Below, in pieces: positions 1-9,616 of a DNA stretch of 64,000 nt (its first letter is position 1; every line of letters begins with the position of its first letter). Origin of the DNA: Phycisphaerales bacterium. Its GTDB lineage: Bacteria > Planctomycetota > Phycisphaerae > Phycisphaerales > UBA1924. Where the stretch lies: the NCBI GenBank assembly GCA_030149165.1, contig JASBRY010000001.1:124001-188000 (forward strand), in the 5' to 3' direction. The notes under the pieces are model-generated. The model worked only from the letters and a program-made list of their open reading frames with translations. It was not told the origin of the DNA and did no database searches. Both the position numbers and the translations under genes were made by a program.

Positions 1-453
1 CGTCAACTGCGCCAAGAAAATCACGATCGCAAGCCCGTTCACAAACCCAAGCATCACCGGATGAGGGACGATGCGGATGAACTTCCCGAGGCGCAGCACA
101 CCAACGCTGATCTGGATCAACCCCGTCAGCACCACCGCCGCGAACAAATACTCCACGCCGTGCTCCGCAACCAGATGCACCATGACCACCGCCATCGCGC
201 CCGTCGCGCCGGAGATCATTCCAGGTCGACCCCCAAAGATCGACGCGAACAATCCAACCATAAACGCGGCATACAACCCAACCAGCGGATTCACATTCGC
301 GATGATCGCAAACGCGACCGCCTCGGGAACCAGCGCCAGCGCCACCGTCAATCCAGACAACACCTCGGTTTTGATTCCGCTCCCCAAAAAACCCTTCGCA
401 GAGAATCGTCCCAGACCCGCCGGAGTAGCGATCCTCGAATACAAGCTATCCAT
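1..453 (-). CDS. SulP family anion transporter, N-terminal part (truncated by window edge)
   Basis: This is the first 151 residues of an inner-membrane SulP permease, a family that moves sulfate, bicarbonate or similar anions, often by sodium symport. The N-terminus reads [18 protein letters not shown], followed by [17 protein letters not shown] and [16 protein letters not shown], which match the conserved first membrane segments of the family. ATG at 453 is the only plausible start because an in-frame TAG lies five codons upstream. The STAS domain and most membrane segments lie outside the window. The substrate cannot be told from this part. Confidence 0.88.
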   Translation of the reverse strand, partial: MDSLYSRIATPAGLGRFSAKGFLGSGIKTEVLSGLTVALALVPEAVAFAIIANVNPLVGLYAAFMVGLFASIFGGRPGMISGATGAMAVVMVHLVAEHGVEYLFAAVVLTGLIQISVGVLRLGKFIRIVPHPVMLGFVNGLAIVIFLAQLT

Positions 454-557
454 GTCAATCAGTCCCTACCCAAGAGGTGCCGCCAAGATCGCCACACTAC
501 AAAACGCGGCACAAGATCCCATCCTAGACCCACCAATCCGTCAACCCAGATCATCGC

Positions 558-1541
558 TCACGAAGAATACACGGGCACCGCGAATCGATGCACAAAGTCC
601 ACCCCCTTCGCCTCGCCGCGCACCTCCAGATCCCAGTATTGAGCGGGACGCGCCGAAGCCCGCGTGTCCTGAGCATCCTCAGGAATCAGAAACACCACAG
701 GGAGTTCCCCTTGTCCCGATCCACCCCCGATCTGCGTCTTCACATCCTCGATCACCCACTGATCCGTCGCGATACCTCGGCATCGAACCTTGCTCTTCTG
801 CTTCCCAGATGACGAAGGTACGCGCTCATACCGCTCAACCACATGCCGGAGCGTGATCGTCACACGATCCAGCGCCCCGAACCCACGAGGACACAGCACG
901 CGTCCATTGAGCATCTCACCAGCACGGATCGGCATCGTCTCATACACCACCCTCGGCGTCCCGTACCGAAACGCCGCGAGCACCTGCTTCACAAATACCC
1001 ACCCAAACAACAAAAAACACAAATACATCACGCCGCTCATAAACCAAAGAAACATCCCTACGAACCCGCCGGGGCCAGTCATCGAGACCCAAGTAGAAAC
1101 CATCGTGAAGCACACCACGATCAGCATCCCAAGCATCGACATCACCCACCACCCCGACTCACGGCTCTTCATCCCAGGCTTCCCCATCGCCGACGACCAC
1201 ACATAATCCGCACGCCAAGCATCCTCAGGATGCAGCATCGCATCACGCGCCGATCGACGCGCAATGACCAGATCAACAACCCCATACACAGCGAGCATCA
1301 GCCCACCAATCCCAAACACCAACGCCGCGGCCCAAAGCACCCAATCCGGCGCGTGCTTCGTCCCACCAACAACCCCAAGCACCGCAAGACCGATATACAC
1401 ACTCACCCCGATCGTGAGCGCACCAAATAAAATCGCAGACCACCCACCGATGGTCGTTCGACTCAATGTTGTGTAGTTCGGGAGTTCGCCTTCAACACCC
1501 ACTGGTGCCGTGCTCTGACTCATACGCGCGCGGATATACAT
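558..1541 (-). CDS. Multi-pass membrane protein of unknown function
   Basis: The 327-residue protein has about four hydrophobic segments in its first 190 residues (around 32-57, 66-92, 128-150 and 157-185), then a soluble C-terminal part of about 140 residues containing a beta-rich stretch (VTITLRHVVERYERV) and ending in VHRFAVPVYSS. The layout resembles membrane proteins with a DUF3592-like outer domain, but I do not recognise the family firmly. The gene sits 21 bases downstream of the PIN-TRAM gene on the same strand, so the two are probably one transcript. The start could be Met1 (1541) or Met7 (1523); neither has a clear ribosome binding site. Confidence 0.7.
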   Translation of the reverse strand: MYIRARMSQSTAPVGVEGELPNYTTLSRTTIGGWSAILFGALTIGVSVYIGLAVLGVVGGTKHAPDWVLWAAALVFGIGGLMLAVYGVVDLVIARRSARDAMLHPEDAWRADYVWSSAMGKPGMKSRESGWWVMSMLGMLIVVCFTMVSTWVSMTGPGGFVGMFLWFMSGVMYLCFLLFGWVFVKQVLAAFRYGTPRVVYETMPIRAGEMLNGRVLCPRGFGALDRVTITLRHVVERYERVPSSSGKQKSKVRCRGIATDQWVIEDVKTQIGGGSGQGELPVVFLIPEDAQDTRASARPAQYWDLEVRGEAKGVDFVHRFAVPVYSS

Positions 1542-1562
1542 GCAAGCAGTGTACCGCTTCGT

Positions 1563-2849
1563 TTATCGCCTTGGATTCCGCGCCGTTCCCTTCGCGTGCG
1601 GATTCCCCACCACCCTCGGCCCACGAATCCCAGAAGGCTTCACATTTGACGGTGCCACCTCATCACCGCTCTCATCGGACGCGATCTGATCATCTCCAGA
1701 TTCATTCACTTCCGATGCCCCGCGATGACCATGCCCGTGCGCAAACCCCGGATCGCCCGGCAGCTCACCCTCGTACGAAGGATCCGCCATATCCACGCGA
1801 GCAAAGAGCAAACGCCCCGCCGCCGTCTGCATCGAACTGGTGATCACGAGATCCTTGGTCTCGCCGATGAATGGATGCCCGTCCTCCGCGACCACCATCG
1901 TGCCGTCTTCGAGATACCCCACCGCTTGACCCTGCTGCTCGCCCGGCTTGATCAGATCCACACGGATCAGCTTCCCAGGAATAACCGTCGGCTTGAGCGC
2001 ATTGCTCAGATCATGTATGTCCAGCACTGGGATCTTCTGGATCGAAGCGATCCGCGCCAATCCCGTATCCAGTGTTACCAGCATCCCCTTGAGCTGCTCA
2101 GCAAGCTCAACAAGTGCCAGATCCACCGCTTTCTTCTGAACGCGCGTGCTGTCAATCACTACATCAACCGACCCCATCCTCTGGAGCTTGCTGACCATAT
2201 CGAGCCCGCGCCGCCCCTTGCTCCGCTTCATCCGATCACGCGAGTCCGCCATCGCTTGCAACTCTTCAAGCACAAACTCAGGAATCACCATCGCTTGCTG
2301 AATCAACCCGGTCGCCGCGATATCAACAATCCGAGCATCAACCAAAACCGAGGTATCGAGCAACAGCGGACGAGGTCCACGAATCTGCTTCGCAAACTCG
2401 ACATACGGAATGACCAATCGGAACTCGTCCTGCGTCTGCAGAACAGTCGTGATCCCAAGAAACGAGAGCGACACACCCAGCAAAACCTTGATCGCCGACA
2501 CAATCGCGCTGGACTGCAGATCCCATGTCTGCATCACCAGGTCGATCATCATCGACAGCACCCAAGTCGTGATCAACCCCGCCATGAGACCAAACACCAC
2601 GCCCGTGATCGTCGCAATTTTCTTGCGAGGCGTCAGCATATCCACCGCGAGGAAAACCCCCGACAGGATCAATGCTGTTAAAACCGGTATCCACCAACGC
2701 TTCGCGAACCCAAGCTCAAAGTCACCATCCGCTTGATTAATGCTCAGCACATAGAGCATCATCACGATCAGCATCAAACCCACAAATCCGATCCGCACGA
2801 AACGGACAAGCATCAGGGAATCGCGATCCTCAGTGAACTTCATATTCAA
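1563..2849 (-). CDS. Membrane-anchored PIN-TRAM domain protein (YacL type)
   Basis: Four hydrophobic segments (residues about 10-28, 49-67, 77-100 and 112-135) precede a PIN nuclease domain from about residue 155 and a TRAM domain around 285-350. The PIN acidic residues are visible in LLLDTSVLVDARI, EFVLEELQAMAD and VTLDTGLARIA. TRAM is an RNA-binding fold. This is the layout of Bacillus YacL and its relatives, inferred membrane-tethered ribonucleases of unknown target. The last 70 residues are a charged, low-complexity tail. It is likely the first gene of a two-gene unit with the membrane protein that follows 21 bases downstream. Confidence 0.85.
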   Translation of the reverse strand: MNMKFTEDRDSLMLVRFVRIGFVGLMLIVMMLYVLSINQADGDFELGFAKRWWIPVLTALILSGVFLAVDMLTPRKKIATITGVVFGLMAGLITTWVLSMMIDLVMQTWDLQSSAIVSAIKVLLGVSLSFLGITTVLQTQDEFRLVIPYVEFAKQIRGPRPLLLDTSVLVDARIVDIAATGLIQQAMVIPEFVLEELQAMADSRDRMKRSKGRRGLDMVSKLQRMGSVDVVIDSTRVQKKAVDLALVELAEQLKGMLVTLDTGLARIASIQKIPVLDIHDLSNALKPTVIPGKLIRVDLIKPGEQQGQAVGYLEDGTMVVAEDGHPFIGETKDLVITSSMQTAAGRLLFARVDMADPSYEGELPGDPGFAHGHGHRGASEVNESGDDQIASDESGDEVAPSNVKPSGIRGPRVVGNPHAKGTARNPRR

Positions 2850-3048
2850 TCACCTCATCGGCAGAGAGCGAGCATACCCGCCGGTGCTTGTAGTCTGTCC
2901 CAGTAGTCCACACGACGAGCCTCGTGCAGAGAAGAGTCCACCCCCACTGTATCAACACAATGCCTCAATTGCACGCATTTCATACCCAGAACCACATCAA
3001 TAAATCGCTTCAGTATCGTCCTAACCGATCAGTAAGGTATCATCCCCT

Positions 3049-4395
3049 ATGAACAGATCCGTCGTCATCACCGGCATGGGACCACTGTGCTCCATCGCCG
3101 ACTCTGCTGAATCCTTCTGGGATGCTTTAACCCAAGGCGCCACCTCAATCACACCGATCGATACCTTCGATGCATCAGGGTTTTCGTGCCCATTCGCCGG
3201 ACAAGTCGAAGCCAATGTCCGCGATTGGGTCCCGAAGTCGTATCGCAAAGCAACCAAAGTCATGGCACGCGATACGGAACTCGCCGTCATCGCCGCAAAG
3301 ATCGCCGCCGATGACGCTGGACTCCTGACATCAGGTTCTCCAGAAGAAGAACTTGAATCCACAAATGGATTCCAGATCAATCCCATCCGCACAGGATGTC
3401 AGATCGGCGCGGGACTCATCGCCGCCGACACCGCCGAGATGTCACGCGCCGTCGTCACGGCGACCGATGACTCAGGGACCTTTAACACTCAAAGCTGGGG
3501 GACCGAAGACGGCGCCGACGCCGGGATGAACAACCTCCCTCCACTCTGGCTCCTCAAGTACCTCCCCAACATGCTCGCTTGTCATGTCACGATCATTCAT
3601 GGATTGAAAGGTCCTTCCAACACGATCATGGGCGCCGAAGCGGGTGCCCTCCTCTCGATCATTGAATCAGCGCGTGTCATTCAGCGCGACGCCGCGGACA
3701 TGTGTCTCACAGGCGGCGCCGAATCAAGACTCAACCCCCTCGGACTCCTCCGCTGGGACTACGCCGGACGACTCGCCAACCTCAAAGATCAAAGCGACAT
3801 CGATCCAACCCAAGCGATCAAGCCGTTCGACTCCTCATCGCAAGGCTCCATCATGGGTGAAGCCGGAGGAATGCTCGTTGTTGAGGAAGAATCCCACGCC
3901 AAATCCCGCGGCGCCCGTGCTTACGCACGCATCTCCGGATTCGGTTCCGCACAATCGCTCAACCCACCACTCCCAATCTTCAATGAAACGCCACCCACAA
4001 CCGACGAAGCGATGAGCCGAGCGATCACCACCGCGATCAAGCAAGCCGGAATCGAGCCGCACGAGATCGATGCCGTGCTCCCGCTTGGTATCGGACAATC
4101 TGATCTCGATATTCGCGAAGCTAACGCACTACGCAATGCGCTCGGCGAACACGCTGAAACTGTTTCGCTCGTTAACCTGTGCAACCGAATAGGAAACACA
4201 CTCTCCGCACACGCCGGAGTCATGACCGCCGCTGGCGCATTGATGCTCCATCATCAGCATCTCCCCGCAAACACAACAACGCTCAGCAACTCTGGGTTTT
4301 TTTGCCCAGATAAGAAAGCTGAACTTCATCATGTCTTAATCTGCACAAGTTCGCTCGCCGGACAGTGTGCCGCGCTTGTCCTCAGCAAGTTGTGA
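3049..4395 (+). CDS. Ketosynthase-fold protein lacking catalytic residues (chain-length-factor-like)
   Basis: The 448-residue protein has the full beta-ketoacyl-ACP synthase fold, with SVVITGMGPLCSIA at the start, GPSNTIMGAEAGALLSI in the middle and a FabF-like C-terminus. The catalytic positions are all changed by my alignment to FabF: Cys becomes Glu197, the first His becomes Leu346 (PLGIGQ in place of AHGTST), the Lys becomes Cys378, and the second His becomes Asn383 (RIGNTL in place of TGHLLG). Loss of the active-site Cys is known in KS-beta/chain length factor proteins, which pair with an active KS-alpha. An intact ketosynthase lies 0.7 kb downstream, so a heterodimer is a reasonable inference. 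No acyl carrier protein is nearby. Confidence 0.85.
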   Translation: MNRSVVITGMGPLCSIADSAESFWDALTQGATSITPIDTFDASGFSCPFAGQVEANVRDWVPKSYRKATKVMARDTELAVIAAKIAADDAGLLTSGSPEEELESTNGFQINPIRTGCQIGAGLIAADTAEMSRAVVTATDDSGTFNTQSWGTEDGADAGMNNLPPLWLLKYLPNMLACHVTIIHGLKGPSNTIMGAEAGALLSIIESARVIQRDAADMCLTGGAESRLNPLGLLRWDYAGRLANLKDQSDIDPTQAIKPFDSSSQGSIMGEAGGMLVVEEESHAKSRGARAYARISGFGSAQSLNPPLPIFNETPPTTDEAMSRAITTAIKQAGIEPHEIDAVLPLGIGQSDLDIREANALRNALGEHAETVSLVNLCNRIGNTLSAHAGVMTAAGALMLHHQHLPANTTTLSNSGFFCPDKKAELHHVLICTSSLAGQCAALVLSKL

Positions 4396-4506
4396 ACCAA
4401 TGATCCGTATACAACACATCCTCGAACACAAAATCGTTCGGACATCGGCGTGCTGTTTCTAAGCCGCTACTAATTTCTTATCCGTGAGAAGGGACATATT
4501 TTTATT

Positions 4507-5004
4507 ATGACGCATCACAATACCCAAGAACGTCGCCGTGGACGCTCGACACCATTGTCGGACCTCGACCCAGCACTCACCGAATCATCGCGCCGCCTCA
4601 TCGGTTGCGCGATCGAAGTTCACAAAGAACTCGGACCGGGATACCCGCTCGAGATCTACAAGAAAGCGCTTATCAAAGAACTCACCATCGAAGAAGTCGC
4701 ACACACCATCGACCACAAAGTCGAAGTCGAGTTCGACGAAGAAGTCATCGGCACTGTCGGCGCTGACTTCTTCATCGAAGACCGCTTCTTCCTCAACATC
4801 AAAGCCGACTACCACGATGTGACCGGATCCGATCGCAACGCACTCCGCGCGACCCTCCGCGCTGCGGACCTCGAACTCGGACTCATCATCAACTTCGGAC
4901 AGCGCCGACTCAAAGACGGCCTCGTCCGCGTCCTCAACCCAGATGCCCTCCGCAGCGACGAGGATGAAGATGATGACGAAGACTACGATGACGACGAAGA
5001 ATAA
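4507..5004 (+). CDS. GxxExxY-like protein with acidic tail
   Basis: The 165-residue protein matches the GxxExxY family, common in Planctomycetota and Bacteroidota: IGCAIEVHKELGPGYPLEIYKKAL, then ADFFIEDRFFLNIKAD, then LELGLIINFGQRRLKDGLVRVLNP. The family is thought to be PD-(D/E)XK-nuclease-like. Two positions look unusual. The name motif reads GYPLEIY, so Glu is one place late, and the usual E-x-K of the presumed active site reads NIK. The last 17 residues are nearly all Asp and Glu. A terminator follows at once, and the gene sits between two ketosynthase genes. Function is unknown. Confidence 0.8.
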   Translation: MTHHNTQERRRGRSTPLSDLDPALTESSRRLIGCAIEVHKELGPGYPLEIYKKALIKELTIEEVAHTIDHKVEVEFDEEVIGTVGADFFIEDRFFLNIKADYHDVTGSDRNALRATLRAADLELGLIINFGQRRLKDGLVRVLNPDALRSDEDEDDDEDYDDDEE

Positions 5005-5027
5005 GAAACACTCGAAATTGAACTGAG

Positions 5028-5055
5028 AGCGGGCAAACGCCCGCTTTTTTGTTTC
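5028..5055 (+). terminator. Rho-independent terminator after the GxxExxY gene
   Basis: A 7-bp stem AGCGGGC/GCCCGCT (5028-5034 and 5039-5045) with a 4-base loop is followed by a run of T. It separates the GxxExxY gene from the ketosynthase gene that starts at 5089. Confidence 0.88.
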
Positions 5056-5088
5056 CCTGTCCTCCCAAGCAACGACCTAAACTCAACT

Positions 5089-6444
5089 ATGCCAAACACC
5101 ACCATCAACCTCCCAGACGAGCAACGCGTTGTCGTCACCGGCTCCGGATGGGTCACCCCGCTGGGCTCAGACATCAACTCCGTCTGGGAACGACTTCTCA
5201 ACGCCGAGAGTGCCGTCGCACCCATCACACACTTCGACGCATCCACCTTCGCGACCAACTTCGCCGCTGAAGTCAGCGACTTCAACCTCTCTGACTTCTT
5301 CGATGATCCCAAAGGCACACACGACACCGCCGGACGCTCCACCCAGTTCGCGCTCGCCGCATGCCACAACGCGTTCAAACAATCAGGACTTGATACCAAT
5401 CCCATCGATCCAACACGCATCGGTGTCTACCTCGGCGCCGGAGAAGGCGTCCTCGACTACGAGCCGTACATGGCCGCCAATGTCGCCGCATGGGACCACG
5501 ACGCGCGCGCCTTCAACCCCAAGACCTGGGCCGATGTCGCCTACCAAGGAATGACCCCAGCACCAGAGCTCGAACAAGAGCCCCAGCTCACCGCGCTCCA
5601 TCTCGCCAAACGCTTCAACGCGCAAGGCCCAAACCTCAACTGCATGACCGCGTGCGCCGCATCGACCCAAGCGATCGGTGAAGCCGCCGAACTCATCAGG
5701 CAAGGCGACGCCGACATCATGATCGCCGGCGGCGCGCACTCCATGATCCACACGCTCGGGATCACCGGCTTCATCCGCCTCACCGCGATGTCCACCCGCC
5801 GAGACGACCCCACCACCGCGTCGCGCCCGTTCGATGTTTCTCGCAACGGCTTCGTCATGGGAGAAGGCGCGGGAATTGTCATCCTCGAATCCCTCGCAAG
5901 CGCCAAAGCACGCGGTGCCAACATTCTCGCCGAAGTCTCCGGATTCGGATCCACCGCCGACGCGTACCGCATCACCGACATCCACCCCGACGGACAAGGC
6001 GGCGCCGGCGCGATGCAAATGGCGCTCGATCAAGCCGGGATCAACCCAGCTGATTTAGACGACAACGGACGACCCCTCGTCCACTGGATCAACGCCCACG
6101 GCACATCCACCCAAGAAAACGACAAAACCGAATCCAACGCCGTCCGCTCAGTCTTCAAAGACAACGCGATGAAAGTTCCCTTCTCCTCTGTCAAGTCCAT
6201 GCTCGGACACCTCATCCAAGCCGCCGGAGCCGTCGAGTTCATCACCTGCCTCAAAGCCATCGAGACCGGCGTGATCCCCCCAACCGCAAACCTTAAAGAA
6301 GTCGACCCAGTCTGCGGCCTCGACCACATCCCAGGAGAAGCACGCGACTGCAACCCAATCGGAGGCGTCACCACCACCCTGTCCAACTCCTTCGGTTTCG
6401 GAGGACAGAACGACTGCGTCTGCCTCACCAAATACACCGGATAA
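5089..6444 (+). CDS. Beta-ketoacyl-ACP synthase (FabF/KS-alpha type), catalytically intact
   Basis: This 451-residue condensing enzyme extends acyl chains with malonyl-ACP. The catalytic set is complete: Cys189 in MTACAAS, His337 in INAHGTST, Lys369 in SSVKSM and His374 in MLGHLIQAAG, plus the C-terminal NSFGFGGQN loop. Length is near the usual 410-430 with a short N-terminal extension. It may work with the Cys-less homologue at 3049, as KS-alpha and KS-beta do in type II polyketide and polyene systems, or it may simply be a FabF for fatty acid synthesis. A terminator just upstream implies its own promoter. Confidence 0.9.
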   Translation: MPNTTINLPDEQRVVVTGSGWVTPLGSDINSVWERLLNAESAVAPITHFDASTFATNFAAEVSDFNLSDFFDDPKGTHDTAGRSTQFALAACHNAFKQSGLDTNPIDPTRIGVYLGAGEGVLDYEPYMAANVAAWDHDARAFNPKTWADVAYQGMTPAPELEQEPQLTALHLAKRFNAQGPNLNCMTACAASTQAIGEAAELIRQGDADIMIAGGAHSMIHTLGITGFIRLTAMSTRRDDPTTASRPFDVSRNGFVMGEGAGIVILESLASAKARGANILAEVSGFGSTADAYRITDIHPDGQGGAGAMQMALDQAGINPADLDDNGRPLVHWINAHGTSTQENDKTESNAVRSVFKDNAMKVPFSSVKSMLGHLIQAAGAVEFITCLKAIETGVIPPTANLKEVDPVCGLDHIPGEARDCNPIGGVTTTLSNSFGFGGQNDCVCLTKYTG

Positions 6445-6490
6445 CCCACAATTCCAGCCGATCCCCCTTCCGCGCCGATAGCAATGGTGT

Positions 6491-7144
6491 ATGTCCAAAG
6501 TCGGCGCCATCCAGACCACCATCACTTCCCTCGCGATCCTCGCCGCCGTCGGCACCGTGGGATTCGTCGGGATGAAGGTCGCCAAAGCCGAAGCGACCAC
6601 GGCTGTCTACAAGGACCGCCTTGTCGATCTCTCGAGCGAGTACGAAACCCTCCGCACCCACTACAACACCGCCGTGCGCCAGACCGCGATCACCGAGCTC
6701 GTTGTCAAGGACCGCAAGATCACCGTCCAGATCCGCACGATCGAAGGCGAACAAGAAACCATCCAAACCCCCTGTAACGCGGACAAAGAGATCTATGTCG
6801 ACTTCGCCCTCATCGCCGGACGACTCTGGATCCGTCGAGTCTTCGATGCCGACACCCCACCATCCAAAGCAACCGTCATTAATCCCAAACTCGCCAGTGT
6901 GGATTGGGATTCTGATGGCGCGCTCGTCGGACAAGCCGTATATAGACAACTCGACGAGGGACGCTGGATTGTCAACGCCGCGGGAGACGGCGCACTGGCG
7001 CTGACCAAAGTCCCCGATGATCAGATCATCAACCTTTCCCCACCCCCAACAGTCCAGACCTACGAAGAGATCCAATCCGAGGTCAACGAGCGGATCGACA
7101 AGGTCACCTGGCGCGATGTGTTCGCTTCAGTCTTCACTGACTAA
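6491..7144 (+). CDS. Membrane-anchored hypothetical protein
   Basis: The 217-residue protein has an N-terminal hydrophobic segment (about residues 8-30) that could be a signal anchor, a short helical stretch likely to be coiled coil (about 38-60, YKDRLVDLSSEYETLRTHYN), and a soluble beta-rich domain outside the membrane. I do not recognise the family. It begins 46 bases after the ketosynthase and may share its transcript. It ends 8 bases before the converging DinB-like gene. Confidence 0.72.
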   Translation: MSKVGAIQTTITSLAILAAVGTVGFVGMKVAKAEATTAVYKDRLVDLSSEYETLRTHYNTAVRQTAITELVVKDRKITVQIRTIEGEQETIQTPCNADKEIYVDFALIAGRLWIRRVFDADTPPSKATVINPKLASVDWDSDGALVGQAVYRQLDEGRWIVNAAGDGALALTKVPDDQIINLSPPPTVQTYEEIQSEVNERIDKVTWRDVFASVFTD

Positions 7145-7152
7145 GCAAACGA

Positions 7153-7611
7153 TCAAGGCCCTTTCCAGATACACCAGTAGTGCACCGCCGCCGCGTGCCA
7201 TACGATGTGGCGCAGCATCACCCCGATCATCTCATCAAAGAACATCTCCTCGCCGTGCGTCACGCGACCGCAGCGCTCCGGATGCTCGATGCACCACGCG
7301 CCGAACCGCTCGACATCCTCGCGGATCATCCGTCCCGCGCCCGCGACACTCCGCTCAATGCTCGGCCAATCCTCCACTTCCTTCCCCCACTCCCCCATCG
7401 CGGCTTTCGCGTGAATACGGAACACCTCAGAGATATGCATCAGATGCCACGCACCGCTCCCTTCCTCGTCGATGTCCCCCATCTCCATCCACGCATGCTT
7501 ATCAAGTGCCTGCCGCAAAGACTCCCAAGGCTCACGAACAGTTGCGAGCAACTGTCCAATCAAGGATTCCACCCGGATCGCATGCTCGTTTTTATCACCC
7601 ATGACATTCAC
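7153..7611 (-). CDS. DinB-like putative metal-dependent enzyme
   Basis: The 152-residue helical protein has the four-helix layout of the DinB/YfiT family. Candidate metal ligands are the His residues of WHLMHISEVFRIHA near the first third and of LRHIVWHAAAVHYW at the C-terminus. Some family members are thiol-dependent transferases (bacillithiol, mycothiol or glutathione), but most are uncharacterised. It starts 20 bases downstream of the AbgT transporter stop on the same strand and may be co-transcribed with it. Confidence 0.6.
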   Translation of the reverse strand: MNVMGDKNEHAIRVESLIGQLLATVREPWESLRQALDKHAWMEMGDIDEEGSGAWHLMHISEVFRIHAKAAMGEWGKEVEDWPSIERSVAGAGRMIREDVERFGAWCIEHPERCGRVTHGEEMFFDEMIGVMLRHIVWHAAAVHYWCIWKGP

Positions 7612-7631
7612 TTCCTCATCGCAAACTCAGA

Positions 7632-9521
7632 TCAGGGCGCGACAACGCCGTAACCCTCACTGAAGACATCGACCGGATCACCAACACCAAGCGGAATACC
7701 CGACGCGTTCCACAGCACAATCATCACCATCCATACCAGCGTAAACGCAATCGTATACGGCAGCATCATCGCAATAAGCGTCCCGATTCCCGCCTTGGGC
7801 GCGTACTTCTGCACATACATCAGGATGATCACCATGTACGGATTCAACGGCGTGATGATGTTCGTCGTCGAGTCCCCGATCCGATACGCCGTCTGCGTCA
7901 TCTCCGGACGGATCCCGATTAGCATAAACATCGGGACAAAGATCGGCGCAAACAACGCGTACTTCGCGCTCATCGATCCAACAAACAGGTTGAACACCAT
8001 CGTGACAAGAATGAACGCGATGAGCAGCGACCCCGCACCGAACTGCTGATTGAACAACCACTCACCTCCAGAGAACGCGAGCATGCGTCCAAGCCCCGAC
8101 TCATCGAACGCCGCGACAAACTGCCCCGCGAAAAACGCGAGCACAATGATCGGTGCCATCCCCGCCATCGACTCAACCATCGTCTTCGCCGCGTCCTTGG
8201 TTGATTTGATATTCCCCACAACCGCGCCGTACACACACGCCGGCAAGATCGTCAGCACAAACATCAAAGGCACAATCACCGCCACCCATCTCGGGAACGG
8301 ACCATCAGTTCCGTACAACGGCGAGCCTTTCCAGAACACAAGCATCGCCGTGAACGCGAGCCCGATCCCGAAGGTCACGCCCGCCCAGATCAGTCCCTTG
8401 AACTCGTCCGGATTCAGCTTCCCGTGCCCCCCCAGCGTCGATGCATGCTCAGGATCAGGACCACCATCCTCAGGAGACTTCGCCGCCAATCGCTTCTCAA
8501 CAAACACCGCCGTGGTCGCCCAACCCACAAAGGTCAGCACGATCGTAGACGCCGCCATGAAATACCACGCCGCCGTCGCCGCGACCGCGCGATCCGCATC
8601 AATCGTCTGTGCCGCGCCTTGCGACAGATTGCTCATCAACGGCTCAAGACTCGTAATCAACAGGTTCGCATTGAATCCAGCCGCGACCCCCGCAAACACC
8701 GCCGCGATCCCTGCGAGGGGAGATCGCCCCACCGCCAGATACGCCAGCGCCGCAAGCGGCGGAAGCACCACATACCCCGCATCCGAACCCAGCGAACTCA
8801 TAATCCCCAAGAAAATCATCGCAGGCGTCAGCAACATCCCAGGCACACGCGACAAAGCCGCACGCAAAAGCGCCGAGATCAACCCAACCCGCTCCATCGG
8901 ACCAATACCCAGCATCCCCAGCAGCACCACCCCCAGCGGCGCAAACCCAAGGAAGTTCGCTTCCATGCTCGCGAGCAACCAGTAGATCCCCTCGCTCGTC
9001 AGCAGCGAACGCGCGAACATCACGCGCCCATTGGACACCAGCTCCGGAGGCGTCTCCGGATCATCGTCCGTATCGACAGGCACCTTCTCAAACACCGCCC
9101 ACCCGTGCTCCGCGACATTCATCGGAGAGCCGTCGTCACCAAGCACCGTCTCCCCCGTCGCATCGATCACCAGCCGAGCGCTCAGGTTCGCCGGATCGTC
9201 ATTGTCCACCACAATACTCGCCGGCTCAAAGACCTCACCGTCTTCCGTCTCGCTCACGCGTCCGATCACCCCCACGCGTTCGTCCACCCCACCATTCGCG
9301 ACATCGACACTCCATCGGACCTCGAATCCGTCCGGAAGCGACGGAGCCGCGAGATGACTCGCGAGCAATACAAACACCAACCCGATCAGGAACAGGAAAG
9401 CCGGATCGGGGAGCTTGTTGCCCAGCCACTCAACGCCGTTGAGCGCCTTGCCAAGGATGCCCACTTTGGGCGCGTTGGATGGATTCGGATCAGATGGATT
9501 CGATGCGGATTCTTTTGACAT
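7632..9521 (-). CDS. AbgT family transporter
   Basis: The 629-residue inner-membrane protein matches the AbgT family, whose members import p-aminobenzoyl-glutamate or export sulfonamide antimetabolites. Diagnostic stretches are LPDPAFLFLIGLVFVLL near the start, SSLGSDAGYVVLPPLAA, FNANLLITSLEPLMS, FAGQFVAAF and RIGDSTTNIITPLNPY near the C-terminus. It is longer than the usual roughly 510 residues because the outer loop after the first membrane segment (about residues 60-165) is a polar insert of about 100 residues. It is divergent from glyS. Substrate is not known. Confidence 0.9.
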   Translation of the reverse strand: MSKESASNPSDPNPSNAPKVGILGKALNGVEWLGNKLPDPAFLFLIGLVFVLLASHLAAPSLPDGFEVRWSVDVANGGVDERVGVIGRVSETEDGEVFEPASIVVDNDDPANLSARLVIDATGETVLGDDGSPMNVAEHGWAVFEKVPVDTDDDPETPPELVSNGRVMFARSLLTSEGIYWLLASMEANFLGFAPLGVVLLGMLGIGPMERVGLISALLRAALSRVPGMLLTPAMIFLGIMSSLGSDAGYVVLPPLAALAYLAVGRSPLAGIAAVFAGVAAGFNANLLITSLEPLMSNLSQGAAQTIDADRAVAATAAWYFMAASTIVLTFVGWATTAVFVEKRLAAKSPEDGGPDPEHASTLGGHGKLNPDEFKGLIWAGVTFGIGLAFTAMLVFWKGSPLYGTDGPFPRWVAVIVPLMFVLTILPACVYGAVVGNIKSTKDAAKTMVESMAGMAPIIVLAFFAGQFVAAFDESGLGRMLAFSGGEWLFNQQFGAGSLLIAFILVTMVFNLFVGSMSAKYALFAPIFVPMFMLIGIRPEMTQTAYRIGDSTTNIITPLNPYMVIILMYVQKYAPKAGIGTLIAMMLPYTIAFTLVWMVMIVLWNASGIPLGVGDPVDVFSEGYGVVAP

Positions 9522-9616
9522 TCAGCCAGTGTCGCCGATCTGACATTGATCCGCAACCCCGATCCCAATCCCAATACCTCACCCTACACTACTGCTCAAC
9601 CCAAAGGGAACAGGAA

